DNA of 9,706 bases from Bacteroidota bacterium (GCA_030695265.1 JAUYTA010000866.1:1-9706); one strand, 5' to 3'. Numbered from the stretch's first letter, positions 1-6,146 are shown. Notes: generated by a model not told the origin, from the sequence alone. Program-made: numbers and translations.

Positions 1-751
1 TCGAGATGGTTGCAGCCACTGATGACAAAGCAAAAGCGACGGTCTTTTCCATCTTGCCGCGTCCCATCTGGGCATAAATCACATTGTAGTTCATCGATTC
101 GAAACCAAGCAAATCGGTCGTCATTTGCCGGTCGAGCGGAAAGGAAGAACCATATCCGGCAGCAGATCCAAGTGGATTTTGATTGGTAATTTTGTATGCG
201 GCCTGCAACAAAACCAAATCGTCAACCAAACTTTCGGCATAAGCGCTAAACCAAAGCCCGAAAGACGATGGCATGGCAACCTGTAAATGCGTATAACCCG
301 GCATCAGGTATTGTTTGTTGGCTTCGGCTTTGGCCATCAACTTTTCAAATAATTCATTGGTGGCGACAACCAGTTTTTGAATTTCAGAACGGGTAAAAAG
401 TTTCAGGTCAAGCAAAACCTGGTCGTTGCGTGAACGTCCGCTGTGAATCTTTTTACCTGTGTCACCCAATTTCCGGGTCAGCATCAACTCAACCTGCGAA
501 TGAACATCTTCCACTCCATCCTCAATCAGGAACCCTCCGCTTTCAATCAAACGGTATATTTCAATCAGTTCTGTCTGGAGTTCGGCAAGCTCACTCCCGG
601 TAAGCAAATTAATGGATTGCAACATTTTAGCATGAGCAATCGATCCCAGCACATCGTATTTTGCCAGGTACAAATCCAGTTCCCGATCTTTTCCAACGGT
701 AAATTTTTCGATGAGTTCGTTAACCGATGTTCCTTTTTCCCAGAGTTTCAT
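1..751 (-). CDS. argH: Argininosuccinate lyase, N-terminal 250 residues (partial, runs off left edge)
   Basis: Catalyses the last step of arginine synthesis, splitting argininosuccinate into arginine and fumarate in the cytoplasm. Translating the minus strand from the ATG at 751-749 gives MKLWEKGTSVNELIEKF and an open frame to the window edge. Family signatures are visible: the substrate-binding HSGRSRNDQ at residues 103-111, and MPGYTHLQ at 150-157, whose His155 matches the catalytic histidine of the fumarase/aspartase superfamily. NPLGSAAGYGSSFPLDR (about 192-208) and YAQMGRGK are the form typical of Bacteroidota ArgH. The GSSxMPxKKN catalytic loop lies outside the window. The gene is divergent from hsp20. 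A TATATTTG box on the minus strand at 780-773 would give a leader of only about 15 nt. Length so far and frame show no defect. Confidence 0.96.
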   Translation of the reverse strand, partial: MKLWEKGTSVNELIEKFTVGKDRELDLYLAKYDVLGSIAHAKMLQSINLLTGSELAELQTELIEIYRLIESGGFLIEDGVEDVHSQVELMLTRKLGDTGKKIHSGRSRNDQVLLDLKLFTRSEIQKLVVATNELFEKLMAKAEANKQYLMPGYTHLQVAMPSSFGLWFSAYAESLVDDLVLLQAAYKITNQNPLGSAAGYGSSFPLDRQMTTDLLGFESMNYNVIYAQMGRGKMEKTVAFALSSVAATIS

Positions 752-772
752 AGTAATTGTATTTTGAAGCCT

Positions 773-780
773 CAAATATA
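773..780 (-). promoter_or_regulatory. Predicted -7 box of the argH promoter
   Basis: On the minus strand this reads TATATTTG, a perfect match to the Bacteroidota -7 consensus TAnnTTTG, 21 nt before the argH start. No clear -33 TTTG stands at the usual distance (the nearest is CTTG, about 25 nt upstream), so the assignment rests on the -7 box and position. Confidence 0.5.
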
Positions 781-1074
781 AATCAAAATAGGGGTTTATA
801 CTTTTCAAGTGAATTTTTATTCAAATGCCTACTGTTTTTTAATGTAGGTTTGATCTTTAGCCATTTCATTGGCCAACCAAATAATCCTGAAGTTGCAAAA
901 ATGACATTTTCCAAAAATACAACTGTCAAATTGACTTCGAAAAATGACAAAATTTCATACTATACGTCTAATTACTAGATGATAAAACTACGAAACCACA
1001 CATTTTATGCATTGGCATTTTATTTGAAAATCGAAGTTTGAAAACAAAAATTAAATTCATTGTTTAACTAAAGA

Positions 1075-1083
1075 AAAGGAGGA
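1075..1083 (+). promoter_or_regulatory. Strong Shine-Dalgarno site of hsp20
   Basis: AAAGGAGGA lies 7 nt before the hsp20 ATG, near-perfect complementarity to the 16S rRNA 3' end. Most genes in this window have only A-rich leaders (for example before glnK at 6992 and amt at 7372), so this site stands out and fixes the hsp20 start. Confidence 0.8.
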
Positions 1084-1090
1084 CTAAACT

Positions 1091-1528
1091 ATGGCACTCA
1101 TGAAATTTCAGGATCAATTTCCGTCCATGTTCAACCGTTTTTTTGAAAACGATTTATTTGATTGGACAACGAGAAATTTTTCCAACACAAACACAACACT
1201 TCCTTCAGTAAACATTAGGGAAGATGAAAATGGTTTTGAAGTTGACATGGCAGCACCCGGTTTTGAAAAGAAAGATTTCAAAATCGAATTAATCAACAAT
1301 TTGCTGACTATTTCGTCGGAGAAAAAAGTTGAAACTGAGACAAAGGAAGGACAGCAGTTTACCCGTCAGGAGTTTAGCTATCAGTCTTTCACCCGCTCGT
1401 TTACATTGCCGAATACCGTTGAAGGTGAAAAAATTCAGGCAAAGTATGAAAACGGAATATTAAAAGTTGCAATTCCGAAAAAAGAGGAAGCTAAACCAAA
1501 ACCTGTTAAGCAAATTGAGATTAATTAA
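1091..1528 (+). CDS. Small heat-shock protein (Hsp20 / alpha-crystallin family)
   Basis: ATP-independent holdase that binds unfolding proteins in the cytoplasm and hands them to DnaK/ClpB. The 145-residue product has the usual sHSP architecture: a Phe-rich N-terminal arm (residues 1-38, with MFNRFFENDLFDW), an alpha-crystallin domain (about 39-130) containing the APGFEKKDFKIEL strand and the signature A117-KYE-NG-I-L124, and a short tail ending in the I-x-I motif IEI (142-144) that plugs neighbouring dimers in the oligomer. The length is normal for bacterial class A sHSPs. The start is fixed by AAAGGAGGA 7 nt upstream. A terminator follows at 1566-1598, so hsp20 is probably transcribed alone. 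A decayed DnaJ/CbpA gene follows, a frequent partner of hsp20 genes. Confidence 0.95.
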   Translation: MALMKFQDQFPSMFNRFFENDLFDWTTRNFSNTNTTLPSVNIREDENGFEVDMAAPGFEKKDFKIELINNLLTISSEKKVETETKEGQQFTRQEFSYQSFTRSFTLPNTVEGEKIQAKYENGILKVAIPKKEEAKPKPVKQIEIN

Positions 1529-1565
1529 AGTTCTCAAGAAAAGCAATTGATTTTTGATGATAAGT

Positions 1566-1598
1566 AAAGGGAAGCTGCCATGGTTTCCCTTTCTTTTT
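1566..1598 (+). terminator. Rho-independent terminator of hsp20
   Basis: AAAGGGAA (1566-1573) pairs perfectly with TTCCCTTT (1585-1592), with a loop that itself contains CCATGG, followed by the T-rich run CTTTTT. It lies 37 nt after the hsp20 stop codon. The stem is partly symmetrical but the T-run favours the plus strand. Confidence 0.8.
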
Positions 1599-1628
1599 CA
1601 AAGTATTTTTTCATAAATCTGACAACCA

Positions 1629-1790
1629 ATGGAATATACAGATTATTATCAAATACTTGGTGTTGACAAAAAGGCTTCGCAGGAAGAAATAAAAGGAAAA
1701 GGTGGAAGAGGACGCAACAACAATGATGGCGATTTATTGGTTCAGTTGCAGGTTGATATTCCTGAAAACATTACGCCTATTCAGAAATAG
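1629..1790 (+). pseudogene. Remnant of a DnaJ/CbpA co-chaperone gene with internal deletion
   Basis: A short frame starting at ATG 1629 reads MEYTDYYQILGVDKKASQEE, the first helix region of a J domain (DYYxILGVxxxAsxxEIKk). At residues 21-24 it passes directly into GKGGRGRNNNDGDLLVQLQV followed by DIPENITPIQK and TAG at 1788-1790. That second part matches the last strands of the DnaJ/CbpA C-terminal substrate-binding domain (GKG...GDLLVxxxVxxPxxLT). A full protein has about 300 residues, so some 230-250 codons are missing in frame. The lost part includes the HPD motif that stimulates DnaK, so the product cannot work as a co-chaperone. The junction (ATAAAAGGAAAAGG) lies where both parental segments would carry an I-K pair, compatible with deletion through a short repeat. 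No ribosome-binding site is seen. Position after hsp20 fits the usual hsp20-cbpA pairing. Confidence 0.85.
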
Positions 1791-1910
1791 AAATTATCAA
1801 ACAAATTAAATGAGGATGTATCACATCAATATCCGGTTTTCAGCAATATATTGTATCTTGCACGGACATTAGCGAAATCAGTTTACCATATATCTTTTAA
1901 AATATTCATT

Positions 1911-2873
1911 ATGAAACGTCGTGACTTTATCAGTAAAACAGTTTTGGCTGCTCCTGTATTCAGCCTTTTCCCAGCCGATTTGTCGTTTATTGCACGAGAA
2001 TCTTCACCTGCAGGTAAGCTTGAAAAGAGAGCTTTGGGCAAAACCGGCGAGATGCTTTCAGTGATCGGTTTCGGTGGAATAATCGTTAAGGATGCAACTC
2101 CGGAAGATGCTGCTGCCTCTGTAAAATTCGCCATTGATGCAGGCGTTAACCACTTCGATGTAGCTCCATCATACGGCGATGCTGAAGTTAAACTTGGACC
2201 GGCTCTGGAACCCTACCGGAAAAATGTATTTCTATCCTGTAAAACCGGCAAACGCACAAAAGATGATGCCCGTAAGGAATTGGAGCAATCGCTCATAAAC
2301 CTTCGGACAGATCATTTCGATCTGTATCAGCTACATGCGGTAACTTCACTTGAAGATGTTAAAACGATATTCGGACCGGGTGGTGCAATGGAAACTTTCC
2401 TCGAAGCAAAAAAAGAGGGTAAAATCAGGTTTATCGGATTTTCCGCACATTCGGTTGAAGCCGCAATGGCTTTAATGAATGGATTCGATTTCGATTCCAT
2501 CATGTTCCCTTTCAATTATGTCACCTGGAATGTCGGCAATTTTGGACCGCAGGTTCTGGAACTTGCCAGGCAGAAGAAAATGGGAATTATTGCATTAAAA
2601 GCAATGGCAAAAGGGCCGTGGCCAAAAGATGCCGACCGTTCGAAATACCCAAAATGTTGGTACGAACCGCTTTTGGGCGAGGATGATATTAGGATGGGAT
2701 TACGTTTTACCTTATCTCACCCGGTAACAAACGCGATAACTCCAGGCGATGCCGAGTTGTTTAAAATTGCCATTAATATGAGAGATACACTCAGTCCGTT
2801 GAGCAATAAGGAAGTGGCAGCGATCAAGACAAAAGCGACAACTGCTACACCATTGTTTCGGTATAGTGGATGA
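1911..2873 (+). CDS. Aldo/keto reductase with twin-arginine signal
   Basis: NAD(P)H-dependent oxidoreductase of the aldo/keto reductase superfamily (TIM barrel); the substrate cannot be told from sequence. The 320-residue product starts MKRRDFISKTVLAAPVFSLF, with a twin-arginine motif (KRRDFISK) before a modest hydrophobic stretch, suggesting export in folded form to the periplasm by Tat. After the signal comes KRALGKTGEMLSVIGFGG, the typical first barrel strand. The catalytic tetrad is complete: Asp83 and Tyr88 in HFDVAPSYGD, Lys111 in SCKTGK, His142 in YQLHA. GKIRFIGFSAHS (170-181) is the next conserved barrel strand. The ATG at 1911 is preferred over an upstream in-frame TTG at 1851 because it puts the RR motif at the extreme N-terminus. 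There is no C-terminal ferredoxin-like Cys cluster, which some Tat-exported relatives have. Its stop directly abuts that of the convergent lipid kinase gene. Confidence 0.88.
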   Translation: MKRRDFISKTVLAAPVFSLFPADLSFIARESSPAGKLEKRALGKTGEMLSVIGFGGIIVKDATPEDAAASVKFAIDAGVNHFDVAPSYGDAEVKLGPALEPYRKNVFLSCKTGKRTKDDARKELEQSLINLRTDHFDLYQLHAVTSLEDVKTIFGPGGAMETFLEAKKEGKIRFIGFSAHSVEAAMALMNGFDFDSIMFPFNYVTWNVGNFGPQVLELARQKKMGIIALKAMAKGPWPKDADRSKYPKCWYEPLLGEDDIRMGLRFTLSHPVTNAITPGDAELFKIAINMRDTLSPLSNKEVAAIKTKATTATPLFRYSG

Positions 2874-3761
2874 TTATTTTCCACACCGCACCCAAATTTT
2901 CTCTGCATCAAGTTTAATTATTGCCGGGGTTTGTAGTTGTCCGGGTTCGCCATCGAAATGATAATAAGGTGTATCGGCCAGTTCCAGCTCAATTTGTTTG
3001 GCCTTGAAACATTCAACAAACGGGAGTTTGGGTATCAGCTTGGTAAACAGGGCAACTGCAAAAACCGGCATCCATATTTTCGCGAATTTGCGCACAACCA
3101 CCACATCAATCAATCCGTCGGTCATGCTGGCGGCAGGTGCAATAAACGCATTGTTGCCAAATTGCGAAGCATTGGCAAAAGTGATCAGGAAAACAGGCTT
3201 TTCGATCAAAACCCCATCAATTTTCATTCGCACATCAAGCGGTTTGTAAAATATACTTTCCTGAACAACCAATTGTATATATTTCAGAAATCCACGTGAT
3301 GTGGCCTTGCTCATTTTATGGGCAACCAGTGCATCGAATCCGATACCACTTGTACAAAGGAAATGCTGAGTATTTAGTTTGCATACATCCAACTGAATAG
3401 TTTTACCTTCTAGCAAAGTGCGGGCACTTTTACGCATGTTCATAGAAATTCCAAGTTCGCGGGCAAGACCATTTCCGGAGCCCATTGGGATTATTCCCAT
3501 CAGCGTATGTGATCCTATCAATCCTTTTGCAACTTCATTAACAGTTCCATCGCCACCCACTGCAACTACCAAATCAAAACCATTGGATGAAGCCTGAGAT
3601 GCAAGTTCGGTGGCATGTCCGGGGTAATCAGTAAGGAAATATTCAACAGAACAGCCATGCTTCTTTAAATACGGAATTACGATATCAAGAGCGCTGGCTC
3701 CATTCTGATGACCTGCAAATTTATTAATGATCAGAAATATTTTATTTTTTTGTTGTGACAT
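2874..3761 (-). CDS. Diacylglycerol kinase family lipid kinase (YegS/DgkB-like)
   Basis: Phosphorylates a lipid such as diacylglycerol with ATP at the inner face of the membrane, giving phosphatidic acid. The 295-residue protein (ATG at 3761-3759) has the diacylglycerol kinase catalytic domain: INKFAG (12-17, a variant of the family's NPxSG), nucleotide-binding VAVGGDGTVNEV (67-78), PMGSGNGLAREL (92-103), GIGFDA (139-144), and near the end DGLIDVVVV (215-223) and FDGEP (269-273), the metal/catalytic region. Length is normal for YegS/DgkB. An in-frame TTG at 3785 would add eight residues (KKYKQTT...), but the ATG is the better start. It lies downstream of the LTA-synthase-like gene, 61 nt from its stop, with the palindrome at 3796-3815 between. 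Sphingosine kinase-like activity is an alternative, since many Bacteroidota make sphingolipids. It is convergent with the aldo/keto reductase gene with no gap. Confidence 0.9.
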   Translation of the reverse strand: MSQQKNKIFLIINKFAGHQNGASALDIVIPYLKKHGCSVEYFLTDYPGHATELASQASSNGFDLVVAVGGDGTVNEVAKGLIGSHTLMGIIPMGSGNGLARELGISMNMRKSARTLLEGKTIQLDVCKLNTQHFLCTSGIGFDALVAHKMSKATSRGFLKYIQLVVQESIFYKPLDVRMKIDGVLIEKPVFLITFANASQFGNNAFIAPAASMTDGLIDVVVVRKFAKIWMPVFAVALFTKLIPKLPFVECFKAKQIELELADTPYYHFDGEPGQLQTPAIIKLDAEKIWVRCGK

Positions 3762-3795
3762 AGTTGTTTGTTTATATTTTTTCAAACGCGTTAAA

Positions 3796-3815
3796 AGACG
3801 CGATAAATCGCGTCT
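3796..3815. repeat. GC-rich palindrome between lipid kinase and LTA-synthase-like genes
   Basis: AGACGCGAT and ATCGCGTCT form perfect 9-bp arms around AA, in otherwise AT-rich DNA. On the minus strand the arms are followed by TTTT (3795-3792), so the hairpin could act as a terminator or partial terminator after the LTA-synthase-like gene, whose stop codon lies 7 nt before it. The extended sequence with CTCTAC on the right (to 3819) resembles dispersed palindromic repeats I recall from many bacterial genomes, so it may be a REP-like element that also serves as a terminator. Confidence 0.7.
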
Positions 3816-3822
3816 CTACGGT

Positions 3823-5658
3823 TTATCGGTTAATAAAATCATCGTGTAAAACCTGCATGTATGCTTTTGGAAATGCTAAATCCAAAGATTTACCTACGGG
3901 TTTCGAAACAAAATCATTGCTGTTCTGATCGAAATAAAAACTTCCTTCAGGAACAACATATCCCCAACCGGAATCGAGCATATAAAATGCATGGGGACGT
4001 GAGCTGAAAAAGTCTTTTGCAAATGGTGCAGCATCAGTTTCCCAACCCAGTTGATGAATAAGGGAAGTTCCAAAATCGACCTGTTGCGTAATGGTTTCAA
4101 TTCGCTGCAATGAGTCAACAACCCCACCCGACCAAATCAACGGTATCCGATACGATGCAGGATCGGTAATGTCTGTCGGTCCGGGTGGCAAAGTTCCATG
4201 ATCGGATGTTACTATTAATAAAGTATTGTCCCAATGCGGCGATTTCCGGAACGAATCAATAAATGCGCCCAGACAACTGTCGGTATATGCCACCGAATTC
4301 AGGTATTTTTCTTCGTTTGAATTTCCGGGGAACTTAGAAAATGGCACATCATAAGGCGGATGACTGCTAATGGCATAAATGGTTTTCATGAACGGCTCCT
4401 GCTCATTTTTCAAATCTTCGGTGACCCGTTCAAAAACGTACCCATCCGGAACGCCCCATTTTGTCATCCTGCCCAATTCTGATGGAAAATCAGCTTTGGT
4501 GACCAGCTTCCCGAAATTGCCCTTCAGTACAAATGTTTTCAGGTTATAAAAATTGATGTCGCCCCCGTAATAAAAGGAGGTATTGTAGTTTTCCCGGTTA
4601 AAATACTCCGGAAGCAGCGTCAAACCATTTGATTTTTCAGGATAAACCATGATGGAAGTGCTCAGTAGTGACGGATATCCGCCAATCAATGCAGAAATAC
4701 CGCGGTCAGAACGGTTTCCGGTTGAATAGAATGAAGTGAAAACCGTGCTTTTTGTACAAAGAGAATCCAGATTGGGTGCAATTCCATGCATTCCGCCCAA
4801 AGGAGCAATTACTTTATTGGTGAAACTCTCCAAAATAATGAGTATTACATTGGTTTTTTTCGCCGGATTCAATTTCATGAGTTGCGGCCTGGTAATTAAT
4901 GTGTCGCTTTTTTTATACTCATTAAAAATCCGCAGACTTTCGTCTTTATCCATATAAGTACATGGGTTCGAGAACCTTTTACGCTTTTCAACCGATTTTG
5001 CAAAATTCCACAAATAATTGGTTGCTGCCTGATTGACATACAACTTGGAACTAAAGGCTACCGAACTAAGATTCAGTGGCGAAGTATCCAATCCACCGCG
5101 AATTGGGAAGATCAGGCTTGCTACTATAAATAGCTGAATCAAAGGAAAATACCATTTAACCGCACCTTCAGGAGAAACACCTTCAGGAAAAATTTTTCTG
5201 TATATAAAAAGAAAGCCAAAGATCAGACTTCCTGAAATAAACAAACCCAGCAATACATCAAATACAGAAACCGATGCTCCAACGGCCACCGGATCACCAA
5301 GATAATTGAATACAGTGACATTCACCCGGGTTCCCCAATGTGGGTACAAACCCAAATCGAGTACAGTTAAGGCGGATGCAACGATCAAAAAAAACAGTGT
5401 ATATATATGTATGAAACGATTAATAAACTTCGATGGCAAAACAACACGGAAGCATAAAAGTAAACCAGGCAACAATAGCAGATAACAAGCGGTTGAAATA
5501 TCCATTTTTAATCCATGCCAAAATATTCCTGAAATTTCGCCTGATGCCAATTGTCCGGTTATATTAAAATTCCATATCAGGAATAAGATCTTGGCAACCC
5601 AAAAGAAAGTCATCCAGAAAAGAAAATATTTCAAAAGCCGTGACAATTGTTGCCTCAT
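3823..5658 (-). CDS. LTA synthase / MdoB-like membrane sulfatase-fold phosphotransferase
   Basis: A membrane enzyme of the LtaS/MdoB branch of the alkaline phosphatase superfamily, expected to move phosphoglycerol (or another phospholipid head group) from a phospholipid to an acceptor outside the inner membrane, releasing diacylglycerol. The 611 residues show about five N-terminal membrane segments (near 11-31, 52-75, 83-103, 131-153, 170-186), a linker, and an extracytoplasmic catalytic domain from about 265. Visible active-site motifs: NVILIILESF with metal-binding Glu277; STGNRSDRG (312-320), where Ser317 stands at the nucleophile position that is Thr in LtaS; SSHPPY with His433; TSDHG with Asp486 and His487. 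The ATG at 5658 follows a TATATTTG promoter box. It is first gene of a minus-strand pair with a lipid kinase. The acceptor is unknown: a Gram-negative has no classical lipoteichoic acid, so a periplasmic glucan or surface glycan is more likely. Confidence 0.88.
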   Translation of the reverse strand: MRQQLSRLLKYFLFWMTFFWVAKILFLIWNFNITGQLASGEISGIFWHGLKMDISTACYLLLLPGLLLCFRVVLPSKFINRFIHIYTLFFLIVASALTVLDLGLYPHWGTRVNVTVFNYLGDPVAVGASVSVFDVLLGLFISGSLIFGFLFIYRKIFPEGVSPEGAVKWYFPLIQLFIVASLIFPIRGGLDTSPLNLSSVAFSSKLYVNQAATNYLWNFAKSVEKRKRFSNPCTYMDKDESLRIFNEYKKSDTLITRPQLMKLNPAKKTNVILIILESFTNKVIAPLGGMHGIAPNLDSLCTKSTVFTSFYSTGNRSDRGISALIGGYPSLLSTSIMVYPEKSNGLTLLPEYFNRENYNTSFYYGGDINFYNLKTFVLKGNFGKLVTKADFPSELGRMTKWGVPDGYVFERVTEDLKNEQEPFMKTIYAISSHPPYDVPFSKFPGNSNEEKYLNSVAYTDSCLGAFIDSFRKSPHWDNTLLIVTSDHGTLPPGPTDITDPASYRIPLIWSGGVVDSLQRIETITQQVDFGTSLIHQLGWETDAAPFAKDFFSSRPHAFYMLDSGWGYVVPEGSFYFDQNSNDFVSKPVGKSLDLAFPKAYMQVLHDDFINR

Positions 5659-5698
5659 GAAAATCAGGTTTGAATTATGAGTTATTGAAAATGGACTG

Positions 5699-5726
5699 CA
5701 AATATAACAAAACTGAACTTCGCAAC
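5699..5726 (-). promoter_or_regulatory. Predicted promoter of the LTA-synthase-like gene
   Basis: Minus strand: TATATTTG at 5706-5699 matches the -7 consensus TAnnTTTG exactly, and a TTG-containing -33 candidate (GTTG, 5726-5723) lies 16 nt upstream. The predicted leader before the ATG at 5658 is about 35 nt. Confidence 0.55.
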
Positions 5727-5882
5727 TTTATAGCGCTGAAAATCCTGATCAAATAATACCAAAAGAAAAAAAGACGCTCAACTTTTGGATTTACGGTTAA
5801 AAACAAAAATAAAAAGACAAAATGAAAATCAATCCGATTAATTTACTTTTTACTTCTACAACCAGACTTATTATATCTTTTT

Positions 5883-5915
5883 GATACTTTTTAAATCATA
5901 TTAGATACTTTTTAA
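5883..5915 (+). repeat. Tandem 12-bp direct repeat, 21-bp period
   Basis: GATACTTTTTAA occurs exactly at 5883-5894 and again at 5904-5915, start to start 21 bp, or two helical turns. A partial version (TATCTTTTT, 5874-5882) precedes it at 10-bp offset. ATCATATT also repeats at 5895-5902 and 5925-5932. Same-face repeats like this are usual for regulator binding sites. Confidence 0.65.
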
Positions 5916-6089
5916 TATTAATACATCATATTTCACGACTATTTGATTTTCAAACATTTAGGAACACAAATCAAAATGTAATTTTTCGCTTTTTTAGCAA
6001 TACACCCCACTTTTTTAGATCAAAACATCATTTTTTGTATGCTTTTTTCGTAATTAACCCTATTTTTTTGAGCATTTCGTTTGTTAATT

Positions 6090-6113
6090 TATCTTTAATT
6101 CACGCATACCCCC
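6090..6113 (+). promoter_or_regulatory. Shared upstream block, copy 1 (candidate operator)
   Basis: TATCT (6090-6094), overlapping TTTAATT (6094-6100), five other bases, then ATACCCCC (6106-6113), followed by ATTT. The same order of blocks occurs before the second glnK at 8816-8840. ATACCCCC starts 41 nt before the predicted -7 box. Confidence 0.45.
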
Positions 6114-6146
6114 TATTTCAAAACAAAAAACGATAGAAAAAATACA

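Larger units (their letters stand above)
752..1090. other. Divergent intergenic region argH / hsp20
   Basis: No believable gene is seen in these 339 bases; the 73-codon frame at 757-978 is AT-rich, has no family resemblance and starts inside the argH leader. The region holds the argH -7 box (773-780), a direct repeat AAAAATGACA at 897-906 and 940-949, and between them the inverted repeat GTCAA-A-TTGAC at 925-935. A good hsp20 promoter is not evident: the nearest candidate is the TATTTG at about 1021-1026, an imperfect TAnnTTTG. No CIRCE element was found. Confidence 0.6.

Noticed and set aside
443..781. 112-codon plus-strand frame
   Set aside because: It is antisense to argH, whose minus-strand frame has clear family motifs; the plus frame resembles nothing.
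757..978. 73-codon plus-strand frame before hsp20
   Set aside because: Composition follows AT-rich intergenic DNA, it starts inside the argH promoter/leader, has no ribosome site and no recognisable domain.
752..1090. CIRCE heat-shock operator upstream of hsp20
   Set aside because: No TTAGCACTC-N9-GAGTGCTAA-like sequence is present.
1851..1910. Upstream TTG start for the aldo/keto reductase
   Set aside because: It would add 20 residues before the twin-arginine motif; the ATG at 1911 gives a normal Tat signal.
2937..3299. 120-codon plus-strand frame and an overlapping 83-codon frame
   Set aside because: Both are antisense shadows of the lipid kinase gene.
3762..3785. Upstream TTG start for the lipid kinase
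   Set aside because: The ATG at 3761 gives a standard N-terminus a few residues before the first strand; the extra eight residues have no family support.
5822..5884. Small frame MKINPINLLFTSTTRLIISF
   Set aside because: Only 20 codons in AT-rich DNA, with no promoter, ribosome site or resemblance to a known leader peptide.
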